From Neorickettsia risticii str. Illinois (lineage in GTDB: Bacteria; Pseudomonadota; Alphaproteobacteria; Rickettsiales; Anaplasmataceae), in the NCBI RefSeq assembly GCF_000022525.1, contig NC_013009.1, forward strand, positions 744,001 to 808,000: a stretch of DNA of 64,000 nt. The letters are read 5' to 3'. Under the pieces are notes generated by a model. That model ran no database searches and was not told the DNA's origin. It worked only from the letters and a program-made list of their open reading frames with translations. Shown here piece after piece: positions 45,781 through 55,232 of this stretch (positions are counted from its first letter, which is position 1; the number at the start of each line of letters is the position of its first letter). Position numbers and translations under genes: made by a program.

Positions 45781-48188
45781 TGCCGATCTAACTCCTTCAC
45801 TTTTTCATAAAAAATTGGAAGCCATTTCACTGGTTCCTCACCATACTCTTCCATAATCCGGTGCAGGAGCAGTACCGTGTCCGCCCGTCCAGATAAGACT
45901 GAGATAATATCTTCCATTCCACTAAGATTTATTCGCGCTATAACAGCACTCATAGCCTGTTTTATCAAGAAAAACCGCGTAGCTGGATCTGTGTGTTTGA
46001 TAAGAGTGTATTCACGCTCGCTAAGCATAAACACGGATCTATAAACATCTGTTGCTTTAAGGTTTGGCAAAAAAACCTGCGTTGCTGTCTGCTGAACCAG
46101 AGTATCACTTATCGCACTCTTACTTGCATCCTCTACACTTTGGGTAGCGAATATAACAAATGTATTCAGCTTCCTCAGAACTTTAAGCCAATCCTTAATT
46201 GTGGGCGCAAAAACTGGATTATCTATAAGGGCCCAAGCCTCATCTAACACAATCATGGAAGGAGACCCATCCAATGAGATGCTTATTCTATGGAATAAAT
46301 ATTGCAAAACAGGCGCAAGCGACGCACTGTCTCTAAGGAGGTGTCCCATTTCAAAGCCAAATACACTAGCCTTCGAAAAATCGAGACAATCTTCCTGATT
46401 ATCAAAAAGTGTTGCATGCGAACCATTCCCATACCACATTAATAGGCGAGTAGCCAAACTATTGTCACCTTCCAACCCAAAAAACGCAGAAAGATTGCTA
46501 AGAGTTCTGTCTGCTTTATCGAGCTTAAAATTACCTGCCACCGCATCATTTAGTGTTGCAATATCGGCCGCAGTGAACCTATCTCCATTGACAGAGGCCA
46601 GAATCTTTAACCACTCTGTCAAGAAGGTTCTATTCTCAGGTGTATCGTCAAGTTGAAGAGGATTAAAGTAACTCTTGCTCCTTGGTTCTATCACTGTGTA
46701 AACACCGCCTAGCGCACGAATAAAGATCTCGGCACCCCTATCCTTATCAAAAAAGAACATCCGTGGCCTGAACTTCATACTTTGCGCACATAAAAAGTTG
46801 AGCAAGACAGTTTTACCTGCACCTGTTGGGCCAATTATTAGCGTGTGCCCAACATCTTTACAATGAAAATTGAAGTAAAATGGCGTACCCGAAGTAGTAT
46901 CAAAAACGGTGATTGCATCCCCCCAGTGATTACCCTCCATCTTCCCAAATGGGTAATTGTGCTGTGATGCAAAGCCCGCTAAATTGAGCGTACTTATTGT
47001 CGCCTTTCTAACTATATAATCAAAATTTCCGGGTAACTGCGCCCAAAAAGCAGGTTCTAGATTGATCTTCTCTCGGACAGCATACACACCCGCATTTGTC
47101 AGCTCAGATTCAACTAGCGACAGCGCGTTCTCAAGCCCTTTTTCAGTTTTTTCACGACAGAGTATGGTCAAATGGTGCAGACCAAACGCAATTCGACCAC
47201 TCATAGCATCATCGAGAGCTCTAGTTATTTCAGCAACCTGCGAAATAGCTTTATCCTGAGTTTGTAACATTCGACTCTGCTGAACCTGCATCTTACTGAT
47301 TGCAACCTGTCTGTGCACAAACTGAAATGTCTGCGTGATAACAAGTTCATATGGAACTTGCAGAAAATTGTCGAGCATTCCAGCCGACGTGTTCTGCCCA
47401 TATTCCTTCAGACTTATAATCCCGGCATACTCACTTCTGGATGGCGTAACTATTTCTATCGACTTCCTTCCAAAATACATCCTGCAACCACAGAGAGCCT
47501 CATCTAGTTGGCTGTAAGGAAGAACAAGATCCGACTGCGTCACACCACAATTAGCAATTCTAGAGAGAAAAGTTAGAACTTCGGAGTATGTGACATTGCC
47601 GACTTTCTTCAACCCAAGAAGATGCGGTGTATTGTTCCTCAAGCTTATTAAAAGCTTGTTTGTCATTTCCTCCAATTCTTCGTGGGCAATTTTCAAATCA
47701 GCAATACGACCTTCTTTTGTGTCCTTACGAGTTACTTTTCTATACAAATCGTTGAAGAGCTCGACCTTTTTGTCATTACGCCTCACGACTGTTATGTATA
47801 GCTCGTTCACAAAAGAGCTTTTATTTCCATGCTTCTGGCGCCATCTTTTCCTGACATAGTCAGCAAAATAGTTAGGTATCTTGTTAGAAAAGAAAGCACG
47901 AGCTTGACTTCCTTCTCTTCTCCGGATTAAGTGGAAACTAAGAGCAAAATGACCAGAAGAGACACTCTTAAAAAGCTGATTTCTTAATGCCTTATGAATG
48001 TCTACATCTTCGTCATCGGCGGTCTCAAAGGGATAACCCACCAGCCTTATAACCTTAAGCATAGAGTTATCCTTCAGGAGGATGGTACTGGAATCTAAGT
48101 GATCCTTATAGGGTATAAAATTTCTGGCGTGATACTCCGAGGAAGCAACTTTGGCCTTATAGTTCTTAAAAACGGAGAAATCGAACAT
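45777..48188 (-). CDS. virB4: T4SS ATPase VirB4
   Basis: VirB4 is the large cytoplasmic ATPase that powers T4SS assembly and substrate transfer. The 803-residue length is canonical. The Walker A motif IIGPTGAGKT lies near residues 450-458 and the Walker B region MIVLDEAWALI near 644-654, followed by the conserved FATQSVEDA. The N-terminal domain carries the CagE/TrbE/VirB features. It begins 2 bp after virB3 and overlaps virB6-1 by 4 bp. Confidence 0.97.
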   Translation of the reverse strand: MFDFSVFKNYKAKVASSEYHARNFIPYKDHLDSSTILLKDNSMLKVIRLVGYPFETADDEDVDIHKALRNQLFKSVSSGHFALSFHLIRRREGSQARAFFSNKIPNYFADYVRKRWRQKHGNKSSFVNELYITVVRRNDKKVELFNDLYRKVTRKDTKEGRIADLKIAHEELEEMTNKLLISLRNNTPHLLGLKKVGNVTYSEVLTFLSRIANCGVTQSDLVLPYSQLDEALCGCRMYFGRKSIEIVTPSRSEYAGIISLKEYGQNTSAGMLDNFLQVPYELVITQTFQFVHRQVAISKMQVQQSRMLQTQDKAISQVAEITRALDDAMSGRIAFGLHHLTILCREKTEKGLENALSLVESELTNAGVYAVREKINLEPAFWAQLPGNFDYIVRKATISTLNLAGFASQHNYPFGKMEGNHWGDAITVFDTTSGTPFYFNFHCKDVGHTLIIGPTGAGKTVLLNFLCAQSMKFRPRMFFFDKDRGAEIFIRALGGVYTVIEPRSKSYFNPLQLDDTPENRTFLTEWLKILASVNGDRFTAADIATLNDAVAGNFKLDKADRTLSNLSAFFGLEGDNSLATRLLMWYGNGSHATLFDNQEDCLDFSKASVFGFEMGHLLRDSASLAPVLQYLFHRISISLDGSPSMIVLDEAWALIDNPVFAPTIKDWLKVLRKLNTFVIFATQSVEDASKSAISDTLVQQTATQVFLPNLKATDVYRSVFMLSEREYTLIKHTDPATRFFLIKQAMSAVIARINLSGMEDIISVLSGRADTVLLLHRIMEEYGEEPVKWLPIFYEKVKELDRQ

Positions 48189-48190
48189 CC

Positions 48191-48487
48191 TTAGAACACA
48201 TCGTAAGAGTTGGCATTATGGTAAGCACGATTTTTACATCTCATGCACTTCTGGTTCCTTACTAGAAAAAGCTCCAAAAAGAGCGGCTCGTTGAAACAGA
48301 TAAGGTACCCTATCCCGTGTATGGTCGGCATGAAAAAGAGCAGGATAAAAAGGTTTTTTGTCAGTATGTACGCAAGCAACGAGATAATCAGATTCATTGC
48401 ACTAAAAGTAAAACTCACACCAAGGAACATGGCCGGACGCGTAAGACCCTTAAAGAGGGGATCAAGACCTAAACTACCTACACCCAT
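48191..48487 (-). CDS. virB3: T4SS inner-membrane protein VirB3
   Basis: A 98-residue protein with two hydrophobic stretches (about residues 18-58). DPLFKGLTRPAMFLGV is the conserved VirB3 start. VirB3 works with VirB4 in the inner-membrane complex. It is the first gene of the cluster and 2 bp upstream of virB4. No sodB precedes it, unlike in Ehrlichia and Anaplasma. Confidence 0.95.
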   Translation of the reverse strand: MGVGSLGLDPLFKGLTRPAMFLGVSFTFSAMNLIISLLAYILTKNLFILLFFMPTIHGIGYLICFNEPLFLELFLVRNQKCMRCKNRAYHNANSYDVF

Positions 48488-48816
48488 ACTTCAAATTTTG
48501 CTATCAACTCATGACACCATGGATACACCGCACCCACTCAGATACACACTATTACCTAATCGTTAAGTATTTCCCAACACAACTATCACAACGCGTCCCC
48601 GGTAAAATACTCAAAACCAAGAACTCGCACCACTACTATTGATTACACGCAGCTCAGTCGGACAAATTCTAGCCACGACCACATAGAAAATCTACATCTA
48701 GGAGGTAACACAGCGCTCTTTACTAACAGACAAACGAGGCATCCCACACCAGGTTAGCAATGCATCAAATGACATATGATATAGCTTATCTTATTTCTGG
48801 AATATGAAACAATTCT
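48488..48816. other. Region upstream of the virB cluster
   Basis: About 330 bp separate virB3 from the ABC exporter's 3' end. No gene is recognised. It should contain the virB3 promoter, but no clean -35/-10 pair is visible, so regulator-dependent transcription is possible. An isolated AGGAGGT near 48701 (plus strand) has no start codon at the right distance. Confidence 0.45.
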
Positions 48817-50580
48817 TTATCCAAACCGATTTTGATGCTGCCATAGTGTGTAGTATGCACCTTTCATAGCAAGAAGCGTCGAATGAGTCCCCCTTTCAAC
48901 CGCCTCACCACAAGAAAGAACTATGATCTCATCCGCATAAACCACCGTAGACAATCTATGCGCGATAATCAAAGACGCGCAATCTTTCCCAGCACTCATG
49001 ATGCTCTCTTTAATTGCGGATTCCGTTTTGCTATCAAGCGAAGAGCTAGCTTCATCGAATACGAGAATTTTTGCATCTTTTTTGAGTAACATACGTGCAA
49101 TGGCAACCCTTTGCTTCTCACCACCAGAAAGCTTTAGACCCCTTTCTCCGACAACGGTCTGATACTGTTCCTTTGTATGAGTGATGAACTCGTGAATACT
49201 TGCAAGATTTGCAACTCTGACCACATCATCCAACTTCATATTCTGCGGATCGGAATATGCAATATTGTTAAAGATGGTATCATTAAAAAGTGTGATGTCT
49301 TGGGGAACAATACCGATATATCGTTGAAAACTTTCGGGCCTCAAAGTACTAAGATCCTGACCATCTATAAGGACTTGCCCCTCGGATGGAGAATAAAATC
49401 CGAATAATAATTTCGATACTGTTGACTTACCAGCACCACTCTTTCCAACTATTGCGAGAGTTTTCCCACGCTCCATGCGAAAAGAGAGATTCTTTAAAAT
49501 TTGGCGATCATCCGAATATCCAAAGCTCACATCCTTGAACTCGACCACCCCCTCCTTGAATACAAACTTAGGCCGGTGATTTTGCACACTATCGTCGCAT
49601 TCTTCTGATAACAGTTCTCTAACCAAGTCTACATCCAGATAAGCAAGACGCATTTCCCTATACGCAAAACCAAGATTTCCTAAAGGAATATAAAGTTGCA
49701 AAAGGTATGTATTAACTAAAGCAAAATCACCGATCGTTGCAGCATTGGCAAGGATGTCAAGGATAACCGCAAGATTTATTCCAATCAAACCAAGAGCAAT
49801 GATTAAGGCCTGGCCAATGTTAAGAACAGACAAGCTCCTTCTGTTTTTTACTGCAAGTTCTGCATAGTTTTTGAGAAAGTTAGAATAGCAATTAGCCTCG
49901 TAGCTTTGGTTATTGAAATATTTGACAGTTTCATAATTTATCAGACTATCGACCGCTTTGAATGCAGCCTTTGTTTCAGCTAGCTTCATTTCTCTTATAC
50001 AGCCAGTCCGCCACTGTGTGATCAATATCGTGTAAATACAGTAGAGAGCCAGTGTCAAAAAAAGCAGCACAAAGTAGTAGTATGGATAGAAAAGAAGGAC
50101 GAGTATACAAACAAAGATCGTTTCAAGGAAAGTTGGAAATATACTGAAGGTCACAAATCTCAAGAATGTTTCGATTGCCTTTACACCACGTTCCATTACT
50201 TTAGACACTTCACCTATTTTTCTGCTTACATGGAACCTCATCCCCATGTACTGGAGACGGGAAAAGGTTTTTAAAGCTAATGTTTTAGCAGCATTTTGTT
50301 CAACTAAGACGAAACATATCTCCTTTAGCTCATTTAAAACTTGAGATAGAAACCTTCCCCCTGCATAAGCGAAGACAAGCAAAATAACTGGTCCAACAGA
50401 AAAATTCTGTACCGACTCAAATTTCTCAATTGCATCAAAAAGGAATTTATAAATGAATGGTACCAGGCTGCTGGCTATCTTCGCCAAACAGAGAAACACA
50501 AACGCAGCAATAAAAGCGGAGCGCAGCCTAACCGAACTCTTGCTCCATAATAAGTCAAAAATTAAGGATAACGTCGTCAT
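48817..50580 (-). CDS. ABC exporter, ATM1/HMT1 type (permease-ATPase fusion)
   Basis: About 587 residues from the ATG at 50580 (MTTLSLIFDLLW); an in-frame ATG at 50628 with a nearby AGG is an alternative. The N-terminal half has about six membrane helices. The C-terminal ATPase shows Walker A VGKSGAGKST, signature LSGGEKQRVAIARMLL and Walker B ILVFDEASSSLD. The N-terminal sequence and YLQLYIPLGNLGFAYREMR resemble the mitochondrial Atm1 family, which exports a glutathione/sulfur compound for Fe-S metabolism. Heavy-metal export is the other option. The Fe-S link would fit nfu here. Confidence 0.88.
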   Translation of the reverse strand: MTTLSLIFDLLWSKSSVRLRSAFIAAFVFLCLAKIASSLVPFIYKFLFDAIEKFESVQNFSVGPVILLVFAYAGGRFLSQVLNELKEICFVLVEQNAAKTLALKTFSRLQYMGMRFHVSRKIGEVSKVMERGVKAIETFLRFVTFSIFPTFLETIFVCILVLLFYPYYYFVLLFLTLALYCIYTILITQWRTGCIREMKLAETKAAFKAVDSLINYETVKYFNNQSYEANCYSNFLKNYAELAVKNRRSLSVLNIGQALIIALGLIGINLAVILDILANAATIGDFALVNTYLLQLYIPLGNLGFAYREMRLAYLDVDLVRELLSEECDDSVQNHRPKFVFKEGVVEFKDVSFGYSDDRQILKNLSFRMERGKTLAIVGKSGAGKSTVSKLLFGFYSPSEGQVLIDGQDLSTLRPESFQRYIGIVPQDITLFNDTIFNNIAYSDPQNMKLDDVVRVANLASIHEFITHTKEQYQTVVGERGLKLSGGEKQRVAIARMLLKKDAKILVFDEASSSLDSKTESAIKESIMSAGKDCASLIIAHRLSTVVYADEIIVLSCGEAVERGTHSTLLAMKGAYYTLWQHQNRFG

Positions 50581-50730
50581 GTCTATCGTGTAACGCGCTT
50601 CGACTGCCAAAACAGCGTAACACAACATTAGCCTGATACTGCGAATCTATCCAGCCAGTACTCACGGATCAGCAGACCTAGATGTAAATATAAAATTTAC
50701 AATTTATTAAACTGATCTCCCTCTAACGCA

Positions 50731-51798
50731 CTATAGCAAATTGTACGTTGAAGGATCTTCCATGAGGTAACAAAATTCTGTTCCAAGGAGACATTCTTCC
50801 TCAAAAAACTTGTGCGCTTCCTTCCTTCCGTGCTCCATGAGCTCACGGCGAACTTCTTCACTGAGATCAAGATCAAAAGTGGTCAACACCCTACCGTTCG
50901 AACTAACAAAATTTGTATCGATACTAATCTCTCCGGCAAAATCAGGATGATGATACCTAGGTTGAGCAGACCTCCCAGTATCGAAAATATATATCAGATA
51001 TCCAAGCAGGTCTTGATACGCATTGGCCTTAGAAGCCACTTGAGAAAAATCTAAACCTCCAACTTTCTCGGAAATTGTGTCAGCATGCATATCGTTGAAC
51101 AACTGCATCATGAAGACCAAATCTTTATGCGACCACAAGGTCTGCTGCTCTTCACATTTACCTATGTGGATAGCAAGGGTTTCCTCATTGTATTTCGCAT
51201 CTGGATCGGAAAGGAATTGAGGTTGATCGAAAAGCCAAAGTGGATAATTATCCAGCAGGCCTCCATCAACTAAAAGCTCCCCATTTGGACCACGACATGG
51301 AACAAAATAAAACGGATAAGAAGCAGAAGCTCTTACAGCATCTACAACACTGTAATCCGGCGTATCCTCCCACGAGTATTGCACAAGTTTTTTGTTCGTA
51401 ACATCTGTAGCAAAGACATAGAGATCCCTAAATCCAAGATCATGCATTTCGGCAAAGGTAATGTCCGAACTACCGCACTTCTCCTCTAGTAGGTTACGCA
51501 ACTGCCCAAGCAACTTATCACCAGTATACCTGCCATACTCTTCAAAAAACCTGCTGGTCTCTTCAGGTAAACACACTGCGTCTACTTCCTCTGCGAAAGG
51601 AATCTCAAGAAAAAAATTCCTCATCTCCTCTACATTCATATCTATCGCGGTAAGAAGAGCCAGCACAGCACCCGACGAAACACCCGCAACCCGTTCTATG
51701 GAATCTAGGACGCCACGCTCTTCTAGCGCTTTCATAGCTCCAACACTGTAAAGAACCTTTACACCACCACCCTTAAAAACCAAATTTTTATACGGCAT
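50731..51798 (-). CDS. Patatin-like phospholipase
   Basis: A 355-residue protein with a Ser-Asp dyad lipid acyl hydrolase fold. The oxyanion motif GGGVKVLYSVG (residues 10-20), the nucleophile elbow GVSSG (S41) and the DGG of the active-site aspartate (DGGLLDNYPLW, around residue 177) are all intact. No signal peptide is visible. In Rickettsia, patatin-type phospholipases (Pat1, Pat2) act on host membranes; the same role here, perhaps through the adjacent T4SS, is inference. An alternative is bacterial membrane lipid turnover. Confidence 0.9.
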   Translation of the reverse strand: MPYKNLVFKGGGVKVLYSVGAMKALEERGVLDSIERVAGVSSGAVLALLTAIDMNVEEMRNFFLEIPFAEEVDAVCLPEETSRFFEEYGRYTGDKLLGQLRNLLEEKCGSSDITFAEMHDLGFRDLYVFATDVTNKKLVQYSWEDTPDYSVVDAVRASASYPFYFVPCRGPNGELLVDGGLLDNYPLWLFDQPQFLSDPDAKYNEETLAIHIGKCEEQQTLWSHKDLVFMMQLFNDMHADTISEKVGGLDFSQVASKANAYQDLLGYLIYIFDTGRSAQPRYHHPDFAGEISIDTNFVSSNGRVLTTFDLDLSEEVRRELMEHGRKEAHKFFEEECLLGTEFCYLMEDPSTYNLL

Positions 51799-52028
51799 AG
51801 CACCAGCGTATTTTTTAGATATTCACAAAGAAAGCACCTTTATTTGTCATGAGCAGACAAAAACGAAACATCGATCCAATGCAGGCACTCCGGACCACCT
51901 TTATAAGGCTCCCAGGACCCAAAAGAAATCTTTCCAAATTCTTTTCCTCACCCGCACTGCAAGCGACACGTGTACTGTAACACATTGCCATACAATTGTC
52001 GAATCATGGATTGATAAGCGTCTCTATC
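51799..52028. other. Divergent intergenic region, no gene recognised
   Basis: A plus-strand frame of 43 codons from the ATG at 51849 is basic and lacks a ribosome binding site; I do not call it. The region should hold the patatin promoter. Confidence 0.4.
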
Positions 52029-52058
52029 TTCACATTTCATTTGTGTAGCGTGTATAAT
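52029..52058 (+). promoter_or_regulatory. Candidate promoter upstream of the 288-residue membrane protein
   Basis: TTCACA and TATAAT are separated by 18 bp. The -10 box is a perfect consensus. The gene starts 110 bp downstream, leaving a long leader. Confidence 0.5.
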
Positions 52059-52167
52059 ATCCATGTGCGTGCTTGTCCATTTCTGTGACATTCTAGTTAG
52101 TTTCTGCCGTAGGTCTGTGGTCGAATTTCTGAACGCACAAATGTTGCTTGGTTTTGTTTCTAGATAA

Positions 52168-53034
52168 GTGGAGTTAAAGCGTTATGTGAGTTCGCCCGGC
52201 TATACTAGTCTGGGAAGCTCGGTACAACAAGATAGGAGATTTGGTTGGCTTTGTCGAGTCCTGCTTGGATTTCTGGCACAGGTAGCGCTACAAAGCATTA
52301 TTATCTTGGCGCTGATAAAATACCTTCATGACTCCGCCGTCCTCTATGAGCTCATAGAGGGTACCGTGAACAGGCTCTACTTTTCTCAACCCTCGAACCC
52401 GTTGGCACAATTTCTTTTGTTGAACAAGGAGTCTCTGCTTGATACCAGCAGGTCTTTTCTCAGTCGAGTAATTCTTGTCAGTATGGTCACTGCACTAGTT
52501 ATCGTTGGAGGTTTTGTCCTTTTGACCTCCTATGAGGTAGGGAGTGCGTTTAAAAGAAAAAAGGACACTGTAGAAAAGCAGTTAAAACAAAAAAGAGGAA
52601 AGGATCTTGCTAAAAAAGGAGCACAGTTTACACTCGGATTTACAGCTGGAACCGCCTTAGCTACCACTGTCCTAATTACACCATTCCTTCTGATACCTAA
52701 CAAAAAACCCGAAAGCGTTTTGAGCTTTGTGCTTAGGTTTTATGATATTCGTGATAATCCGCTGGCTGAAATTTTAAAGGGCATAGTTAGGGAAACTTTC
52801 AAAGATAACATCCTTTTTGAAAGATACACTGCAAAAGTAGAATCGTGTGTTTTGGGAGTGTTTTCCGTCTCACTAGCCCTTTTTTGCGCGGCTCTAATTT
52901 TTCTGGTTGTATTTGCTCTGTGTGAAACAAGGGCGCGCAGCATCAGGAAGGAAAGTCCCTCGGAAACACCAGAAAGCTCTACTTCTCTTTCTTTGGAAAG
53001 TCTTAACACTCCCGAGATTTCCTGTGCTGTCTAG
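52168..53034 (+). CDS. Hypothetical membrane protein with serine-rich tail
   Basis: A 288-residue product read from a GTG at 52168 without a good Shine-Dalgarno, so the start is tentative. I recognise no family. Four hydrophobic segments are seen at about residues 28-50, 98-122, 150-175 and 226-252. Between them lie a lysine-rich loop (KRKKDTVEKQLKQKRGK) and two extramembrane loops. The tail is Ser/Glu-rich (SPSETPESSTSLSLES). It sits between the patatin gene (divergent) and an alpha/beta hydrolase. Whether it belongs with the T4SS or the envelope is unknown. Confidence 0.65.
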   Translation: MELKRYVSSPGYTSLGSSVQQDRRFGWLCRVLLGFLAQVALQSIIILALIKYLHDSAVLYELIEGTVNRLYFSQPSNPLAQFLLLNKESLLDTSRSFLSRVILVSMVTALVIVGGFVLLTSYEVGSAFKRKKDTVEKQLKQKRGKDLAKKGAQFTLGFTAGTALATTVLITPFLLIPNKKPESVLSFVLRFYDIRDNPLAEILKGIVRETFKDNILFERYTAKVESCVLGVFSVSLALFCAALIFLVVFALCETRARSIRKESPSETPESSTSLSLESLNTPEISCAV

Positions 53035-53137
53035 TGCACTTTGAGGGTACGGTGCGTATACGCTTCATCCTTCCAACATTGAAAGTACTTTCTTCGTAGG
53101 CTATTTTTCGAGCTTAAGAAACTTAACAGAAAAAAAA

Positions 53138-54001
53138 GTGGAAAAAAAAAGCATAGCAAGTAGTTTCGGAAAAATAGTATACCTAGACTGGAACCATAAA
53201 GGTAAACTTGGACCTGTAATTTGTATTCACGGTATTAATAGAAATAAACGTGACTTTGATTACCTAGCCAGGACATTAGCAGAAAGCGATTTTAGGGTCA
53301 TAGCTATAGATGTGCCAGGTAGAGGGGAAAGCGAATACATGCAAGCAGACCTGTATACATATGAGAATTATGGCAAAATTCTTTTGGAATTTATAAACAG
53401 ACTAGCTCTACAGAGATGCGTTTTAGTTGGAACATCAATGGGGGGGATAATATCTATGATGTTAGCATCCACTATTCCTCAAAAAATTGAAGCACTTGTC
53501 ATAAATGACATAGGACCATATACAGACTTCTCGGCAATGATTGTATTAAGCAAATATCTCTCCATGTACCCGACTTTTTCATCGCTTGAGGAAGCAGACA
53601 AATTCTTAAGAGTAATGTTAAAACCACTTGGCTTACTCAAAGAAGAACATTGGCAGCACATGCTGCGTCATTCCTTCAGAAATACTGAGGAAGGAAAATA
53701 TGTGTTGGACTTCGACCCAGAAATTTTTAGGAATCACAGAGAAAACATAACTGGATCCAGAGATTTATGGAAAATATGGGACAATATCAATCAAAATATT
53801 CCAATACTTGCATTGAGAGGCGAATTCTCACGCATGTTATCAAAAGAAACATTCACCAAAATGGCTCAGTCACACCAGAGAATTTCGTGCGTAGAATACA
53901 CTGGTATAGGACATGCACCTTCACTCATGGACCACAAACAATTAGAAGACATCAAATCTTGGTTACTCGCAAATAGTTCGGAAAAACAAAGACAAAATTG
54001 A
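53138..54001 (+). CDS. Alpha/beta hydrolase
   Basis: A 287-residue alpha/beta-hydrolase with oxyanion-hole HG at residues 31-32 (CIHGINRN), nucleophile elbow GTSMGG (S100) and the catalytic histidine in GIGHAPSLMD near residue 265. The start is a GTG at 53138; the next in-frame ATG would cut into the fold. DVPGRGESEY is a typical family loop. Substrate unknown: an esterase or C-C hydrolase are both possible. Confidence 0.85.
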   Translation: MEKKSIASSFGKIVYLDWNHKGKLGPVICIHGINRNKRDFDYLARTLAESDFRVIAIDVPGRGESEYMQADLYTYENYGKILLEFINRLALQRCVLVGTSMGGIISMMLASTIPQKIEALVINDIGPYTDFSAMIVLSKYLSMYPTFSSLEEADKFLRVMLKPLGLLKEEHWQHMLRHSFRNTEEGKYVLDFDPEIFRNHRENITGSRDLWKIWDNINQNIPILALRGEFSRMLSKETFTKMAQSHQRISCVEYTGIGHAPSLMDHKQLEDIKSWLLANSSEKQRQN

Positions 54002-54126
54002 AACATCACGAACGCGCAAACCCTAGAAATCGTCATTCATATTGATACATCACTATCGTCTTTGTTGATAAGAAATATCTTTATGATACATTCCCCTTTT
54101 GGAATGAGAAATCGGTCTTAGTATTT

Positions 54127-54909
54127 ATGAATATTTTCAGATCTACGATTTGGGTTTTACTGCTCGCTCTTTTCCTGGGTGATTTTGCCGGTGCATTTCC
54201 TGCTAAGTCTGGCACTAAATTTTATGTTGGTGCTAACTACAACGCTTTTGTAGCCGGTAAAATCAGTGGGGAAGATATACATGGGAACATTAACACAGAA
54301 AAAGCAAAGCTCTTCCCTGTAACTAAAAAGAAACTTATGGACAGCACACTTGAGAGTTTCGGTGGTAAAATCGGATTCACTGTATCAGGTCTCAGTATGG
54401 AAGTAGAAGGCCTATATGGACGAACTACCTCCTCGGGTTTATCAACTCAAACCAGTGAGCCTACACATAAAACTAAAACCGTCTCAACCAGGGATAGGAA
54501 GACTAATAGTGGATATGTATACCTGTTGGGAATTCTAAATACCAACCTGGAATTCTCAGGGGTAACGTTGTTCAGTCCTTACTTAAGCCTCGGGATCGGG
54601 AGTGGCAGCATACTCACTGAAGGAAATGATGGTAGTTATGGATTTCCACTCGTAACACAGCTAAGAACAGGATTAAAAGCGGATCTTGAATTATTCTCAC
54701 TGTCAATAAAACCATATTTTGGATACAGGTTGATGCTTATTTCAAGCTTGTGCGCAGAAAAGCTGACTGACGTCCCAGCAATAGTTACAAGTCGTCTGGA
54801 CACAGGTCTAGGTATTGTGGATAAAATAAAGGAAGCGGTGAACGTGATCCGTGAAATGAGTCATGTCTCACACAATATTGAAGCTGGTATAGCGTTCTAT
54901 GTGCACTGA
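54127..54909 (+). CDS. nsp1: Neorickettsia surface protein 1-type outer-membrane protein
   Basis: A 260-residue protein with a signal peptide (to about residue 24, GDFAGAFPAKS) followed by beta-barrel-like alternation. It begins its mature part TKFYVGANYNAF, like the Msp2/P44/OMP-1 surface antigen family. It shares with the next two genes the pattern KPYFGYR and the C-terminal HNIEAGIAF, which supports a tandem paralogous array. The identification as nsp1 rests on order and these motifs. Exposed at the cell surface; porin or adhesin roles are possible. Confidence 0.8.
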   Translation: MNIFRSTIWVLLLALFLGDFAGAFPAKSGTKFYVGANYNAFVAGKISGEDIHGNINTEKAKLFPVTKKKLMDSTLESFGGKIGFTVSGLSMEVEGLYGRTTSSGLSTQTSEPTHKTKTVSTRDRKTNSGYVYLLGILNTNLEFSGVTLFSPYLSLGIGSGSILTEGNDGSYGFPLVTQLRTGLKADLELFSLSIKPYFGYRLMLISSLCAEKLTDVPAIVTSRLDTGLGIVDKIKEAVNVIREMSHVSHNIEAGIAFYVH

Positions 54910-55160
54910 CGCAGCCTAGATAAAGTAACCATAAAAATTCCTCCTGCACTGCGTCTTGGCACGTGAGTTTTGTTGTAGCTCCGCCCTTCAAAGAGGTGCT
55001 GAGCTCAGTGCTAGGAAGACCAATATCCGGTCTCATTTTATGAATTTCTGTTTGCTCTAAAATTTCAGGGTTAAGTAACTTTTTTCAGATTTTATACACT
55101 TGAATTCTAAGAAAATCTTATTTTTTATACTGTTTATAGGGCTAATTTTGGATTAATACG
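54910..55160. other. nsp1-nsp2 intergenic region
   Basis: No gene. A short hairpin (AGACC / GGTCT, 55017-55033) followed by CATTTTA could be a weak terminator for nsp1. The GCTGAGCTCAGT near-palindrome lies just upstream. Confidence 0.35.
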
Positions 55161-55181
55161 AAAAAAAGTAATACTTTTTTT
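55161..55181. promoter_or_regulatory. AT-rich palindrome upstream of nsp2
   Basis: Perfect 10-bp arms AAAAAAAGTA and TACTTTTTTT surround a single A, 52 bp before the nsp2 start. The position and dyad symmetry suggest a DNA-binding site or promoter element; this is inference. Confidence 0.45.
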
Positions 55182-55232
55182 ACAAAATTAGGTTAGTTCT
55201 TTGCATTTTACTGAACCATTGGGGGTTTACAG

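Noticed and set aside
51849-51980. 43-codon basic frame between patatin and the membrane protein
   Set aside because: No ribosome site and no recognisable features; short frames like this occur by chance.
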